Origin: Methylobacterium aerolatum
GTDB taxonomy: Bacteria > Pseudomonadota > Alphaproteobacteria > Rhizobiales > Beijerinckiaceae
Length of the DNA stretch: 55,045 bases
Direction: 5' to 3'
NCBI RefSeq assembly: GCF_022179085.1
Contig: NZ_BPQE01000022.1
Location: 1 to 55,045 of the forward strand
The notes under the pieces are model-generated. The model searched no databases. It was not told where the DNA came from and saw only the letters and a program-made list of their open reading frames with translations. Shown piece by piece: positions 45,501 through 55,024 of this stretch. Both the position numbers and the translations under genes were made by a program. The stretch's first letter is position 1; each line of letters starts with the position of its first letter.

Positions 45501-45836
45501 ACCCGCGTGCTGCGCCTGCGGGACGCGGAGGCGATCGAGGCTTTGGCGGCGGAAGTCGAGGACCGGTTCGGCGCCCCGCCGCCCTCCGTCGTCGCCCTCT
45601 TCGCCCTCGGGCGCCTCCGGGCCGCGTGCCGACGGCTGGGCGTCGCGCGGCTGAGCGGAGGACCGCAGGGGATCGCCGCCGACTTCCGCCCCGGCCGGAG
45701 GCCCGGTCCGGTGGCGACGGCCGACGACCTGATCCTCAAGGAGAACCGCATTGTGCTCCGCCGGGCGACGCAGGACGCCGCCGCCCGGGCGGACATGGCC
45801 GCCGACCTGCTGGAGCGGATCGGCGCGGGGCGGTGA
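42549..45836 (+). CDS. Mfd-family (TRCF-like) DEAD/DEAH-box helicase, divergent
   Basis: 1095-residue helicase with the layout of transcription-repair coupling factor Mfd: UvrB-like N-terminal domains, an RNA-polymerase-interaction-type domain (about 438-505), a RecG-like translocase and a TRCF C-terminal domain. Translocase motifs are intact: GDVGFGKTE (Walker A, about 591-599), APTTVLARQH, VIDEEQRFG, TLTATPIPRTL, IESGLDVPRANTM and QLRGRVGRGQRRG. The interaction domain is eroded. Standard Mfd has a strongly conserved H-x-x-HGIGRF motif there; this protein reads DRDRGLCLFEG. It is also 50-70 residues shorter than usual. I think it is a second, divergent Mfd paralogue, with the canonical Mfd elsewhere in the genome; it may still be this organism's only Mfd. 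ATG 42549; divergent from pepN. Confidence 0.82.
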   Translation: MARTQVQRATDAGQVEDAPLVPTGALAVALLGLVDKADPLIHVARDGRRLEEIAATLRALQPDLAVAIFPEWDCLPFDHASPSRATMGARTALLRWLTDTAARPSIVLTTAPALVQRVPPPETWADARVTFAVGDTIDVAAITAALQRLGYVLDERVDEPGEVAVRGRTLEVFPAAAPLPCRVEHEKGRVTAIRSYDPISQRSVADSGHLLVDPATEIILAPGSQDRLAPFTGQEHGLARYYPGLVTLLDYAKGARLVIEDGSESRLAAFFEQVEEGREAAAGGRRRASGRTAEGLYLTPAEWKRLAKSRTLAGATEGAAEGVGGPVFVGERRAKAALAKFLKARLKDGDRIVLTGPKAALRRLVRPASEAVERTIGLIDAWDEVASAKPGTVMALVAPLAAGFRTDGVTVVAAADLLGPTAAPVGHSGPALPLGEVELRPGDVAVDRDRGLCLFEGLESLPAREAEGPTEALRLRFADDAVLMVPVEQAERIWRYGSEPEAVTLDKLDGGTWARRRLEAEATLARTARTLLATAKARREAGAAKIVPPAREIERFAAGFGFPPTPDQAQAVEAIMADLASGEPMDRLVCGDVGFGKTEVALRALAAAVFAGRQAVLIAPTTVLARQHATTLQRRFARFGIEVGHLSRLVSPQEAKRVKKGLADGTLRLAVGTHALACKGVAYADLGLTVIDEEQRFGAKMKADLRRLADGGHVLTLTATPIPRTLQSALVGLQSLSVLATPPALRQPVRTVVTDVEDETIREALIREQRRGGQSFVVCPRIEDIEPLRARLKRLVPKLDVVVAHGGLKAAAMDEAMVGFADGAGDVLLATAIIESGLDVPRANTMLIWDAARFGLAQLHQLRGRVGRGQRRGAVYLLSEPDAPPSAAAMQRLRALEAMDRLGAGFAISARDLDLRGAGDLVGEDQAGHAKLVGLGLYRHLLELAILQAKGEPAEDWTPEIALGLGATIPDSYIPEPEIRLSLYTRVLRLRDAEAIEALAAEVEDRFGAPPPSVVALFALGRLRAACRRLGVARLSGGPQGIAADFRPGRRPGPVATADDLILKENRIVLRRATQDAAARADMAADLLERIGAGR

Positions 45837-45847
45837 CGGCAGTAGCC

Positions 45848-46172
45848 GTTGCGGGCGGAAGCGACGCAATGCAGGGCGCGACCTCAAGAAGCGTCCGGCC
45901 GCCACGGGTCGCTTCACCGCGTTCGCGATGTCGTCGAGGGTTCCGAACGCTCGCTCCGTCCTTGCGAGCGAAGCGAAGCAATCCAGGGAAGCTCGACCTC
46001 TCGGAGCGTCCCGCCGCCCTGGGTCGCTTCACTGCGTTCGCCATGACGTCGAGGGTTCCGAACGCCCGCTCAGTCCTTGCGAGCGAAGCGAAGCCATCCA
46101 GGGAAGCCCGACCTCTCGGAGCGGCCCGCCGCCCTGGGTCGCTTCACTGCGTCCGCGATGACGGGGTGGTTC
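45848..46172. repeat. Tandem array of three ~115-bp palindrome-containing repeats
   Basis: Copies begin near 45848, at 45961 and at 46076 (period 113-115 bp). Copies 2 and 3 are about 95 percent alike; copy 1 is more diverged. Each has a GAAGCAATCCAGGG-type left half facing a CCCTGGGTCGCTTC right half, joined by a link GTCGAGGGTTCCGAACG. The core is shared with the single palindrome at 25781-25874. The array fills the gene-free gap between the Mfd-like helicase and gloA (45837-46270), where I see nothing else. Confidence 0.9.
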
Positions 46173-46270
46173 CATCGGGCCTTCTCTCAGCCGGTCGCCA
46201 GCCCAGATAAGGGGCAACCCGGCGGCCCGCCGCCGGGACCCCACACAGCCTCACCAGGGACACCCGCCCG

Positions 46271-46711
46271 ATGGAATACCTGCACACGATGGTGCGCGTC
46301 GCCGACCTCGAGAAGGCCCTCGACTTCTACGTGACGAAGTTCGGCCTCACCGAGGTCCGGCGCATGGACAACGAGAAGGGCCGATACACCCTGGTCTTCC
46401 TCGCCGCGCCGGGGGACGAGGCACGGGCGAAGGAGAGCAAGTCGCCCCTCGTCGAGCTGACCTACAACTGGGACCCGGAGACCTATTCCGGCGGACGCAA
46501 CTTCGGCCACCTCGCCTATCAGGTCGATGACATCTACGCCTTCTGCGACAGGCTCCACAAAGCCGGCGTGACCATCAACCGGCCCCCGCGCGACGGCCGC
46601 ATGGCCTTCGTGAAGTCGCCGGACGGCATCTCCATCGAGATCCTCCAGAAGGGCGAGGCCAAGCCGCCGCAGGAGCCGTGGACCTCCATGGAGAACACCG
46701 GCTCCTGGTGA
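46271..46711 (+). CDS. gloA: Lactoylglutathione lyase (glyoxalase I)
   Basis: Converts the methylglyoxal-glutathione hemithioacetal to S-lactoylglutathione. 146 residues, one VOC-fold protein that dimerises. The metal ligands are all present: His5 (LHTMVRV), Glu62 (VELTYNW), His80 (FGHLAYQV) and Glu123 (SIEILQK). ELTYNWD and [10 protein letters not shown] are typical of the bacterial nickel-type enzyme. ATG 46271 follows a GGGACACCCGCCCG region with a weak ribosome binding site. It is followed directly by RNase P RNA, and there is no sign of an operon. Confidence 0.94.
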   Translation: MEYLHTMVRVADLEKALDFYVTKFGLTEVRRMDNEKGRYTLVFLAAPGDEARAKESKSPLVELTYNWDPETYSGGRNFGHLAYQVDDIYAFCDRLHKAGVTINRPPRDGRMAFVKSPDGISIEILQKGEAKPPQEPWTSMENTGSW

Positions 46712-46755
46712 GGCCCACCTTGACCGGCCGCCCGGTGCCGGCGCATGTCGCGGCC

Positions 46756-47154
<399 letters not shown>

Positions 47155-47555
47155 AGCCTTCCCGAAACCCTCGCACGCTCAAGGGCTTGCGCCGGTTTCC
47201 ACCTGGCCCGGCCACGCGGGAAAACTGCGAAAAACACACGAACGGTTAACCTTGCCGGGTTCAGATCCCGGAACGGCGCACGCGCCCCGACCGCGTTGAC
47301 GACCTTCCGAGGCCCATGATACCCGCCCACCTCCCGTCAGCGGCGTCTATCGGATCGCCGGGCGTCACCTGCGGAGCCGCAGGCGGCGGCCGCGCGCGGG
47401 CCATGGCGCCCGGGTACTCCGTCGCCGCTCCCGTCACGCGAGCCGCCTCCGGGCGGTCCGGACCAGGGCGAGATGAGAGTGAGCGCACGTATTCCCGCCG
47501 CCGGAGCATCCGGCCGTCCGTCCGCTTCCGCTGCACCGTGCGGCGGGGTTCGGGC
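47155..47555. other. Leader region between rnpB and the dcw cluster
   Basis: About 400 bp with no gene that I can support. It must contain the rnpB 3' processing or termination site and the promoter of the dcw operon. A CCGGG-TTCAGAT-CCCGG hairpin lies at 47256-47272. mraZ, which commonly starts dcw clusters, is not encoded here. Confidence 0.5.
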
Positions 47556-48590
47556 ATGAGCGGTTCCCCGGTTCGCGGCGCCGGCGCGCCCCACATCCCC
47601 GTCCTCCTCGACGAGGTGATCGAGGCGCTGGCGCCCTCGGGCGAGGCCGTGGTCATCGACGGCACCTTCGGCGCGGGCGGCTACACGCGCGCGCTCCTCG
47701 CGGCCGGGCCGGACCTGCGGGTGCTCGCCATCGACCGCGACCCCACCGCCATCGCCGGGGGCCAGGGCCTCGTGGCCGAATCCGTCGGGCGCCTGACCCT
47801 GGTGCCGGGCCGCTTCGGCGACCTCGACACCCTCGCCGAGGAGGCCGGCGCCCCACAGGTGCAGGCCGTCGTCCTCGACATCGGCGTCTCCTCGATGCAG
47901 CTCGACACGCCCGGACGCGGCTTCTCCTTCCGCCACGACGGCCCCCTCGACATGCGCATGGGCGACACGGGTCCGAGCGCGGCCGACCTCGTGAACGAGG
48001 CGGAGGAGGGCGAACTCGCCGACATCATCTACCATTACGGCGAGGAGCGCCGGTCGCGCGCCGTGGCGCGGGCGATCCACGAGGCGCGGCGGCGCGGGCG
48101 TATCGAGACCACGGCTGAGCTCGCGGAGATCGTGGCGAGCGTGGTCCGCGCCGAACCCGGCAGCCACATCCACCCGGCGACCCGGACCTTCCAGGGCCTG
48201 CGCATCGCCGTGAACGACGAGCTCGGCGAGCTGGTGCGGGCGCTGCACGCCGCCGAGCGGGTGCTCGCCCCCGGCGGGCGACTCGCCGTCGTGACCTTCC
48301 ATTCGCTGGAAGACCGCATCGTGAAGCAGTTCTTCGCGGCCCGCAGCGGACGCGCCGCCCAGGGCTCCCGGCACCTGCCCGGCGCGACCACGGCCGAGAT
48401 CCGCAGCCTCAGCCCCGTGACCAAGGGTCCCGTCCTGCCCGGCGAGGCCGAACTCGCGCGCAACCCGCGCTCGCGGTCGGCCAAGCTCCGGGCGATGGCG
48501 CGGACCGACTCGGCCGTGCCGCCGCCCCTGTCCGCCATCGAGACCCTGGCGAGCCTGCCCGAGGCCCGCCGCGGAGGCCCACGCCGATGA
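47556..48590 (+). CDS. rsmH: 16S rRNA (cytosine(1402)-N4)-methyltransferase RsmH
   Basis: Methylates C1402 of 16S rRNA in the decoding centre, using SAM; formerly MraW. 344 residues from ATG 47556. The family N-terminus [14 protein letters not shown] is followed by the SAM motif [14 protein letters not shown], and [26 protein letters not shown] is diagnostic. [13 protein letters not shown] lies towards the C-terminus. The frame is open from 47316, but the extra Arg/Ser-rich residues are not family-like. First gene of the dcw cluster; its TGA overlaps the ftsL ATG (ATGA). Confidence 0.95.
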   Translation: MSGSPVRGAGAPHIPVLLDEVIEALAPSGEAVVIDGTFGAGGYTRALLAAGPDLRVLAIDRDPTAIAGGQGLVAESVGRLTLVPGRFGDLDTLAEEAGAPQVQAVVLDIGVSSMQLDTPGRGFSFRHDGPLDMRMGDTGPSAADLVNEAEEGELADIIYHYGEERRSRAVARAIHEARRRGRIETTAELAEIVASVVRAEPGSHIHPATRTFQGLRIAVNDELGELVRALHAAERVLAPGGRLAVVTFHSLEDRIVKQFFAARSGRAAQGSRHLPGATTAEIRSLSPVTKGPVLPGEAELARNPRSRSAKLRAMARTDSAVPPPLSAIETLASLPEARRGGPRR

Positions 48591-49009
48591 TCCGCCTCCT
48601 CAACCTGCTGGCCATCGCCGGCCTCGTCGCCTCGGCGGTCTACGCCTACTCGATCAAGTACGACACGCTCTATCAGGCGGGGCAGGTCTCCAAGATCCAG
48701 ACCGCCCTGCACAAGGAGCGGCAGGCCATCGCCGTGCTGCGCGCCGAGTGGCAGCTGCTGACCCGGCCCGACCGCCTCCAGGCGGCGGTGGAGAAGCACC
48801 TCGCCCTGGAGCCGATCGGCATCGCCCATCTCGGCCGGATCGCCGACCTCCCCGCCCGCTCCGAGCGCGGCGACGAGATCGGGCGCCTGCTCGCGGCCAC
48901 CGCGACGCCCAAGGAGAAGGGCACGCCCGAGCCGCGCACCACGGGCGCGATCACCCGCACCGTGACGACGACCCGTACTCCGACCGCCGCCCCGACCGCC
49001 GCGAGGTAG
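48587..49009 (+). CDS. ftsL: Cell division protein FtsL
   Basis: Small bitopic division protein that, with FtsB and FtsQ, activates FtsWI. 140 residues: an N-terminal membrane helix ([23 protein letters not shown] region), then a leucine/alanine heptad coiled coil (about 28-70) with the conserved [15 protein letters not shown] typical of alphaproteobacterial FtsL. A Thr/Ala/Pro-rich disordered C-terminal tail follows. Identification rests on this motif and on its position between rsmH and ftsI. ATGA overlap with rsmH; ftsI follows 2 bp after its stop. Confidence 0.92.
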   Translation: MIRLLNLLAIAGLVASAVYAYSIKYDTLYQAGQVSKIQTALHKERQAIAVLRAEWQLLTRPDRLQAAVEKHLALEPIGIAHLGRIADLPARSERGDEIGRLLAATATPKEKGTPEPRTTGAITRTVTTTRTPTAAPTAAR

Positions 49010-49011
49010 CC

Positions 49012-50931
49012 TTGTCCGACGCGCAGAATCATCCGGAGCGCCGGGAGCCGGTGTTCGACGCGCCCGGCGGCGACGCGCCGGCCGCCCGAGACGCCATCGC
49101 GCCCGCCGCCACGGCCCCCGTGCCGGAGGCCGACGCCGCCCGCCTGATCCAGGCGGTGGAGGAGGTGCTGGCGCCCCGCGAGTCGCGGGCCGTGCGGATG
49201 CGGCGGCTCGCCGGCGACATGTTCCGCCTCGCCATCGAGCGCTCGCACATGCGCGTCGCCCTGGTGAGCCTCGTGTTCCTCGGGGTGTTCGGCGCGATCT
49301 CCACCCGCCTGCTGATGATGGCGATCTTCGGCGAGCCGCCGAGCCAGGAGCACCGGGCCGCCGCCTCCTCCTCGACCGCCTTCCGTCCCGACATCGTGGA
49401 CCGCAACGGCGAGATCCTGGCGACAGACATCCGCACGGTCTCGGTCTTCGCCGAACCCGGCAACATCTACGACAAGGACGAGGCGGTGGAACTCCTCACC
49501 GCCGTCCTGCCCTCCCTCAACGCCTCGGAACTCCGGGCCAAGCTCGCGTCGCGCAAGGACCGCAAGGGCGCGGGCTTCGTCTGGGTGAAGCGCGAGCTCA
49601 CCCCGAAGCAGCAGGCCGAGGTGCATCGCCTCGGCATCCCCGGCATCGGGTTCCTGCCCGACCACAAGCGCGTCTACCCGAACGGCACCGCCGCCGCGCA
49701 CATCCTCGGCGCGACGAACCTCGACGGCGTCGGCATCGCGGGGATGGAGAAGTACATCGACTCCACCGGGCTGCAGGCCCTCAACAGCTTCGGCCTCGTC
49801 AGCAAGCAGACCGACCTGAAGCCGATCCAGCTCTCCCTCGACCTGCGGGCGCAGTTCGCCGTGCGCGACGAACTCGCCAAGGGCATCGAGCACTTCAAGG
49901 CCAAGGCCGGCGCCTCGATGATCCTCGACGTGAAGACCGGCGAGATCATCGCGCTGGTCTCCATGCCCGACTTCGACCCGAACGACCCGAAGGACGCGCT
50001 GGCGCCCGACCGGATCAACCGCATGAACGTCGGCGTCTACGAGATGGGCTCGACCTTCAAGGCGATGACGCTCGCCATGGCGCTCGAATCCGGCAAGTAC
50101 AACGTCAACTCGACGTTCGACACCCGCGGCGGCGTGCTCAACTGGGGCCGCCAGAAGATCCACGAATACCACGGCACCAACCGGGTCATCACCATGCCGG
50201 AGGTGTTCACCCACTCCTCCAACATCGGCTCGGCCAAGATGGCGCTGGGCGTCGGCGTGCCCGGCCACAAGGCCTTCCTGAAGAAGATGGGCCTGACCGA
50301 CCGGCTGCGCACGGAACTGCCGGAAAGCGCGGCGCCGATCGTCCCCTCGCGGTGGACCGAGATCAACACCATCACCATCGCCTTCGGCCACGGCATCGCG
50401 GTGGCGCCCCTCCAGGCGGCCATGGCGGTGGGGGCCATCGTCAACGGGGGCGACCTCATCACGCCGACCTTCCTGAAGGCCGACCCGGATTCGGTGAAGG
50501 CGCGCTCGGCGCACGTCCTCTCGGCCCAGACCTCCGAGGCCATGCGCTACATCATGCGCCTCAACGCCTCCGAGGGGTCGGCCAAGAAGGCGTCCGTCCC
50601 GCTCTACTTCGTAGGCGGCAAGACCGGCACGGCGGAGAAGGTGATCGGCGGGCGCTACAACAAGAACCGCCTGTTCACGACCTTCATGGCGGCGGCGCCC
50701 ATGAACGACCCGAAGTACCTGTTCGTCACCATCATGGACGAGCCGCAGGGCCTGCCGGAATCCGGCGGCTACGCCACCGCCGCCTGGAACTCCGGCGTCG
50801 TCACCGGCAAGGTCATCGAGCGCGTGGCCCCGATCCTCGGCCTGCCGCCGCAATTCGAGCCTCCCGTCCGGCCCTTCCCGCAGATGGTCAAGCTCAACGC
50901 CTACCACATCAACCAGTTGGGCGGACCGTGA
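49012..50931 (+). CDS. ftsI: Peptidoglycan D,D-transpeptidase FtsI (PBP3)
   Basis: Septal class B penicillin-binding protein. 639 residues from TTG 49012, which has a GCGAGG ribosome binding site and sits 2 bp after ftsL. The cytoplasmic N-terminus is long (about 75 residues), then the membrane helix (MRVALVSLVFLGVFGAIS). The pedestal domain begins FRPDIVDRNGEILATDI. Transpeptidase motifs are intact: STFK (Ser347, Lys350), SSN (402-404) and KTG (537-539). The upstream frame to 48748 is an ftsL shadow. Its TGA overlaps the murE GTG (GTGA), so the operon is tightly coupled. Confidence 0.95.
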   Translation: MSDAQNHPERREPVFDAPGGDAPAARDAIAPAATAPVPEADAARLIQAVEEVLAPRESRAVRMRRLAGDMFRLAIERSHMRVALVSLVFLGVFGAISTRLLMMAIFGEPPSQEHRAAASSSTAFRPDIVDRNGEILATDIRTVSVFAEPGNIYDKDEAVELLTAVLPSLNASELRAKLASRKDRKGAGFVWVKRELTPKQQAEVHRLGIPGIGFLPDHKRVYPNGTAAAHILGATNLDGVGIAGMEKYIDSTGLQALNSFGLVSKQTDLKPIQLSLDLRAQFAVRDELAKGIEHFKAKAGASMILDVKTGEIIALVSMPDFDPNDPKDALAPDRINRMNVGVYEMGSTFKAMTLAMALESGKYNVNSTFDTRGGVLNWGRQKIHEYHGTNRVITMPEVFTHSSNIGSAKMALGVGVPGHKAFLKKMGLTDRLRTELPESAAPIVPSRWTEINTITIAFGHGIAVAPLQAAMAVGAIVNGGDLITPTFLKADPDSVKARSAHVLSAQTSEAMRYIMRLNASEGSAKKASVPLYFVGGKTGTAEKVIGGRYNKNRLFTTFMAAAPMNDPKYLFVTIMDEPQGLPESGGYATAAWNSGVVTGKVIERVAPILGLPPQFEPPVRPFPQMVKLNAYHINQLGGP

Positions 50932-52397
50932 CCCTGCCCCCGCCCTCCCTCCGCGACCTCTTCCCCGAGACTCCCGCGGCGGCCGCCGACCGGCCCGTCG
51001 CGGGGCTGACGGCCGACAGCCGGCGCGTCGTGCCGGGCGGCGTGTTCGTCGCGGTGCCCGGCACCAAGGCCGACGGGCGCCTCTTCGCCGCCAAGGCGTC
51101 GGAGGCCGGGGCGCTCGCCGTGGCGGGGGAGGGCGACCGGCCCGCCGACTTGGCCCCCGGCACCGCCTGGATCGCCGTCCCCGATGCCCGGCGCGCCCTG
51201 GCGCTCGCGGCCGCGCGCCTTTCCGGGCGACAGCCGGAGACGGTGCTGGCCGTCACCGGCACCGCCGGCAAGAGCTCCGTGGCCGACTTCGTCCGCCAGA
51301 TCTTTTCGAGGATGGGCCGCGAATCCGCGAGCCTCGGCACGGTCGGCATCGTCACCAACGCGGGCGCACAATACGGTTCGCTGACCACGCCCGATCCGGT
51401 GACCCTGCACGAGACCCTGGCCCGGCTGGCGAGCGAGGGCATCACCGAACTCGCCATGGAAGCCTCCTCCCACGGGATCGAGCAGCGCCGCCTCGACGGG
51501 GTGCGGCTGACGGCGGCGGGCTTCACCAATCTCGGCCGCGACCACCTCGACTACCACGCGAGCATCGAGGAGTATCTCGCGGCGAAACTTCGGCTTTTCA
51601 CCGATCTCCTGCCCGCCGGCTGTCCGGCGGTCGTCAACGCCGACGGGGCTTTCGCCGAAAGGGTGATCGCCGCCGCCCACGGCGCCGGGCGACCGGTGCG
51701 CACCACCGGCCGGGCGGGGCGGGACATCCGCCTCACGGAGGCCCGCACCGAGGGCTTCGCCCAGGCCCTGTCCCTGGAGGCGGGGGGCCGGCGCTACCGG
51801 GTCAACCTTCCCCTCGTCGGCGGCTTCCAGGTGGAGAACGCCCTCGTCGCGGCGGGCCTCGCCCTGGCGGCGCCCGCGGGCGCAGCCGACCCGGACGGGG
51901 TCTTCGCGGCGCTGGACCATCTCACCGGCGTGCCGGGCCGCATGGAGCGGATCGGCCTCGCCGGGGGAGGGCTCTGCCTCGTGGACTACGCGCACAAGCC
52001 GGAGGCGCTGGAGCAGGTGCTCACGGCCCTGCGCCCCTTCGCGACCGGGCGGCTCGTCGTGGTGTTCGGCTGCGGCGGCGACCGGGACCGGGGCAAGCGC
52101 CCGCTCATGGGCGCCATCGCCCGGCGGCTGGCCGACACGGTGATCGTCACCGACGACAACCCCCGCACGGAGGCGCCCGCCGCGATCCGCCGGGCGATCC
52201 TCGACGCAGCTCCCGACGCCGAGGAAATCGGCGATCGCGAGGAGGCGATCCGCACGGCCGTCGGCCGCCTGGGACAGGGCGACGTGCTGGTCGTGGCCGG
52301 CAAGGGTCACGAAACCGGCCAGATCGTGGGAGATCGGGTGCTGCCGTTCTCGGACCACGAGGTTCTCCGTGCCGCGATTCGCGAGGCGGGGGCGTGA
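50928..52397 (+). CDS. murE: UDP-N-acetylmuramoyl-L-alanyl-D-glutamate--2,6-diaminopimelate ligase
   Basis: Adds meso-diaminopimelate to the peptidoglycan precursor in the cytoplasm. 489 residues from GTG 50928 overlapping the ftsI stop. The Mur ligase ATP loop reads GTAGKSS (Gly111-Ser117), where most family members have GTxGKT/S. EASSHGIEQRRLDG and NLGRDHLDYH are central-domain motifs. DNPRTE (Asp410-Arg413) is the signature for meso-DAP rather than lysine. HKPEALEQVL and KGHETGQ complete the set. murF follows after 27 bp. Confidence 0.95.
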   Translation: MTLPPPSLRDLFPETPAAAADRPVAGLTADSRRVVPGGVFVAVPGTKADGRLFAAKASEAGALAVAGEGDRPADLAPGTAWIAVPDARRALALAAARLSGRQPETVLAVTGTAGKSSVADFVRQIFSRMGRESASLGTVGIVTNAGAQYGSLTTPDPVTLHETLARLASEGITELAMEASSHGIEQRRLDGVRLTAAGFTNLGRDHLDYHASIEEYLAAKLRLFTDLLPAGCPAVVNADGAFAERVIAAAHGAGRPVRTTGRAGRDIRLTEARTEGFAQALSLEAGGRRYRVNLPLVGGFQVENALVAAGLALAAPAGAADPDGVFAALDHLTGVPGRMERIGLAGGGLCLVDYAHKPEALEQVLTALRPFATGRLVVVFGCGGDRDRGKRPLMGAIARRLADTVIVTDDNPRTEAPAAIRRAILDAAPDAEEIGDREEAIRTAVGRLGQGDVLVVAGKGHETGQIVGDRVLPFSDHEVLRAAIREAGA

Positions 52398-52424
52398 CAC
52401 TCCTTCCTTTCGACAGGACCTGAG

Positions 52425-53891
52425 ATGACCGCATCGCAGGGCAACAGCCCCCTCTGGACCCCCGACGCGCTGGAAGCGGCGACCGGCGGGCGCTGGATCG
52501 GCGAGCGCCGTCCGGTATCGGGCGCCTCCATCGACACCCGCACGCTCCAACCCGGCGACCTGTTCTTCGCCATTCGCGGCGAGGCCCGCGACGGGCACGA
52601 TTTCGTCGCCCAGGCCCTCGGCAAGGGCGCCGCCGCCGCCGTGGTGAGCGAGGGCCATGCGGCCAAGGCCGAAGGTCCCGTGCTGGCCGTGCCGGGGGAG
52701 GGGCCCGACCCGGTTCTCGCCGCGATGGAGCGGATCGGCCGGGCCGCCCGCGCCCGCACGCAGGCGCAGGTCGTCGCCGTCACCGGCTCGGTGGGCAAGA
52801 CCGGGACCAAGGAGGCGCTCCGCCACGTCCTGTCCGCGCAGGGGCCGACGCACGCCTCGGCCGCCTCCTACAACAACCACTGGGGCGTGCCTCTGACGCT
52901 CGCCCGGATGCCGGAGGATGCCCGCTACGGCGTGTTCGAGATCGGCATGAACCATCCGTTCGAGATCCTGCCGCTGACCGGCATGGTCCGGCCGCAGGTG
53001 GCGATGATCGTCACCGTGGAGCCGGTGCATATCGAGCACTTCCCGTCGCTGTCGGCCATCGCCGACGCCAAGGGCGAGATCTTCGCCGGCCTGGAGCCCG
53101 GCGGCGTCGCGGTGATCAACCGCGACAACCCCCATTACGAGCGCCTCGCCGCCCATGCCATGGCCTCGGGGGCGGGTCGGATCGTGAGCTTCGGCGAGCA
53201 CGCGCAGGCCGACGTCCGCGCGCACCGGATCGTGCTGCGGCCGGACCTGTCGGTGGTGGACGCGAGCGTGATGGGCCAGCCTGTCACCTACAAGCTCGGC
53301 ACGGCCGGGCGGCACACGGCCCTCAACTCGCTCGGCGTGATGGCGGTGGTGCATTCGCTCGGCGCCGACCTCGCCGCCGCCGCCCTGTCGCTGGCCGCCC
53401 TGTCGCCCCCCGTGGGACGGGGCGAGCGCACGGCGCTGGAGATGCCCGGCGGCACCGCGTGGCTGGTGGACGAGAGCTACAACGCCAACCCGGCCTCGGT
53501 CCGCGCGGCGCTGGCGACCCTCAGCGGGATCGAGACCGGCCCGCGGGGACGGCGCATCGCCGTCCTCGGCGACATGCTGGAACTCGGCCCCACCGGCGCC
53601 GACCTGCATCGCGGCCTCGCGGAGGCGGTGGAGGCGGCCGGGATCGACCTCGTGTTCGCGGCCGGTCCGCTGACCCGCAACCTCTACGAGGCCCTGCCCG
53701 TCAGCCGCCGGGGCGGCGTCGCCGAGACCTCCGCCGAGTTGATCGAACCGCTGACTCGCGCCCTGCGCCCCGGAGACGCCGTGATGGTCAAGGGCTCCAA
53801 CGGTAGCCGGATGGGCCGGATTGTCGAGGCGCTCAAAGGTCGGTACCCCGCGCCCCAGACCCGCCGCGACTCCGCGCTCGCCCTTTCCTGA
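52425..53891 (+). CDS. murF: UDP-N-acetylmuramoyl-tripeptide--D-alanyl-D-alanine ligase
   Basis: Adds D-Ala-D-Ala to finish the UDP-MurNAc-pentapeptide. 488 residues. Mur ligase signatures are the ATP loop TGSVGKTGTKE (Lys125), SYNNHWGVPLTL, FEIGMNHPFEI and VDESYNANPASVRAAL. LGDMLELG and VMVKGSNGSRMG are in the C-terminal domain. ATG 52425 follows GACAGGACCTGAG, a fair ribosome binding site. It lies 27 bp after murE and 47 bp before mraY in the same operon. Confidence 0.95.
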   Translation: MTASQGNSPLWTPDALEAATGGRWIGERRPVSGASIDTRTLQPGDLFFAIRGEARDGHDFVAQALGKGAAAAVVSEGHAAKAEGPVLAVPGEGPDPVLAAMERIGRAARARTQAQVVAVTGSVGKTGTKEALRHVLSAQGPTHASAASYNNHWGVPLTLARMPEDARYGVFEIGMNHPFEILPLTGMVRPQVAMIVTVEPVHIEHFPSLSAIADAKGEIFAGLEPGGVAVINRDNPHYERLAAHAMASGAGRIVSFGEHAQADVRAHRIVLRPDLSVVDASVMGQPVTYKLGTAGRHTALNSLGVMAVVHSLGADLAAAALSLAALSPPVGRGERTALEMPGGTAWLVDESYNANPASVRAALATLSGIETGPRGRRIAVLGDMLELGPTGADLHRGLAEAVEAAGIDLVFAAGPLTRNLYEALPVSRRGGVAETSAELIEPLTRALRPGDAVMVKGSNGSRMGRIVEALKGRYPAPQTRRDSALALS

Positions 53892-53938
53892 GCGGCCCCG
53901 CCGCCACCCGCGCCTGAACAGAGGGGCCCCGCGCCCGG

Positions 53939-55024
53939 ATGCTGTACTTTCTCTCCGACCTGAGCGGTGTCTTCACGCCGCTCAACATCTTCCGCTACGT
54001 CACCCTGCGGACCGGCGGCGCGCTGTTCACGGCGGGCCTGTTCGTGTTCTGGTTCGGGCCGTGGATCATCTCCCTGCTGCGCCTGCGCCAGGGCAAGGGC
54101 CAGCCGATCCGCGAGGACGGGCCGCAGACCCACCTGCTCACCAAGCGCGGCACGCCGACCATGGGCGGGCTGATGATCCTCGCCGGGTTCATCGTCTCGG
54201 TGCTGCTCTGGGCGCGCCTCGACAACCGCTACGTCTGGGTGACGCTGGCCGTGACCCTCGGCTTCGGCGCCATCGGCTTCTACGATGACTACCTCAAGGT
54301 CACGAAGCAGTCGCACAAGGGGTTTTCGGGCAAGTTCCGCCTCGGGCTCGAAGGGCTGATCGCGCTCGCCGCCTGCATCGCCATCTCGACCTATTCGCCC
54401 CCGGCCCTGCAGAACCAGCTGGCCTTCCCGGTCTTCAAGGACGCGCTCCTGAACCTCGGCTGGTTCTACGCCCTGTTCGGCGCCTTCGTGATCGTCGGGG
54501 CGGGCAACTCCGTGAACATGACCGACGGGCTCGACGGGCTCGCCATCGTGCCGGTGATGATCGCCTGCGGCACCTTCGGCTTCATCGCCTACCTCGTCGG
54601 CAACGCCTTCACCGCGAGCTACCTGCAGGTGAACTACGTCCGCGATTCGGGCGAACTCGCCGTGGTCTGCGGCGCGGTGATCGGGGCGGGACTCGGCTTC
54701 CTGTGGTTCAACGCGCCGCCGGCCCAGATCTTCATGGGCGATACCGGCTCGCTGGCGCTGGGCGGCCTGCTCGGCGTGATCGCCGTCGCCACCAAGCACG
54801 AGATCGTGCTCGCCATCGTCGGCGGCCTGTTCGTGCTGGAGATGATGTCGGTCATCATCCAGGTCGCCTCGTTCAAGCTCACGGGCAAACGCGTCTTCCG
54901 CATGGCGCCGATCCACCACCACTTCGAGCAGAAGGGCTGGAAGGAGCCGCAGGTGGTCATCCGCTTCTGGATCATCGCGGTGATCCTGGCGCTCGCCGGC
55001 CTCGCGACGCTCAAGCTGCGGTAA
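53939..55024 (+). CDS. mraY: Phospho-N-acetylmuramoyl-pentapeptide-transferase MraY
   Basis: Polytopic membrane enzyme that makes lipid I by moving phospho-MurNAc-pentapeptide to undecaprenyl phosphate. 361 residues, about ten membrane helices, full length. Family motifs are all visible: [20 protein letters not shown] (catalytic Asp pair), [22 protein letters not shown], and [10 protein letters not shown] near the end (HHH loop). ATG 53939 has a GAGGGG ribosome binding site. It is the last complete gene; murD is the usual next gene and would begin within or beyond the final 20 bases, which are too short to call. Confidence 0.96.
   Translation: MLYFLSDLSGVFTPLNIFRYVTLRTGGALFTAGLFVFWFGPWIISLLRLRQGKGQPIREDGPQTHLLTKRGTPTMGGLMILAGFIVSVLLWARLDNRYVWVTLAVTLGFGAIGFYDDYLKVTKQSHKGFSGKFRLGLEGLIALAACIAISTYSPPALQNQLAFPVFKDALLNLGWFYALFGAFVIVGAGNSVNMTDGLDGLAIVPVMIACGTFGFIAYLVGNAFTASYLQVNYVRDSGELAVVCGAVIGAGLGFLWFNAPPAQIFMGDTGSLALGGLLGVIAVATKHEIVLAIVGGLFVLEMMSVIIQVASFKLTGKRVFRMAPIHHHFEQKGWKEPQVVIRFWIIAVILALAGLATLKLR

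Noticed and set aside
47256-47275. Possible tRNA T-arm (CCGGG-TTCAGAT-CCCGG) between rnpB and rsmH
   Set aside because: The loop has G where the invariant A58 should be, and no matching acceptor, D or anticodon arms lie upstream. It is an ordinary hairpin.
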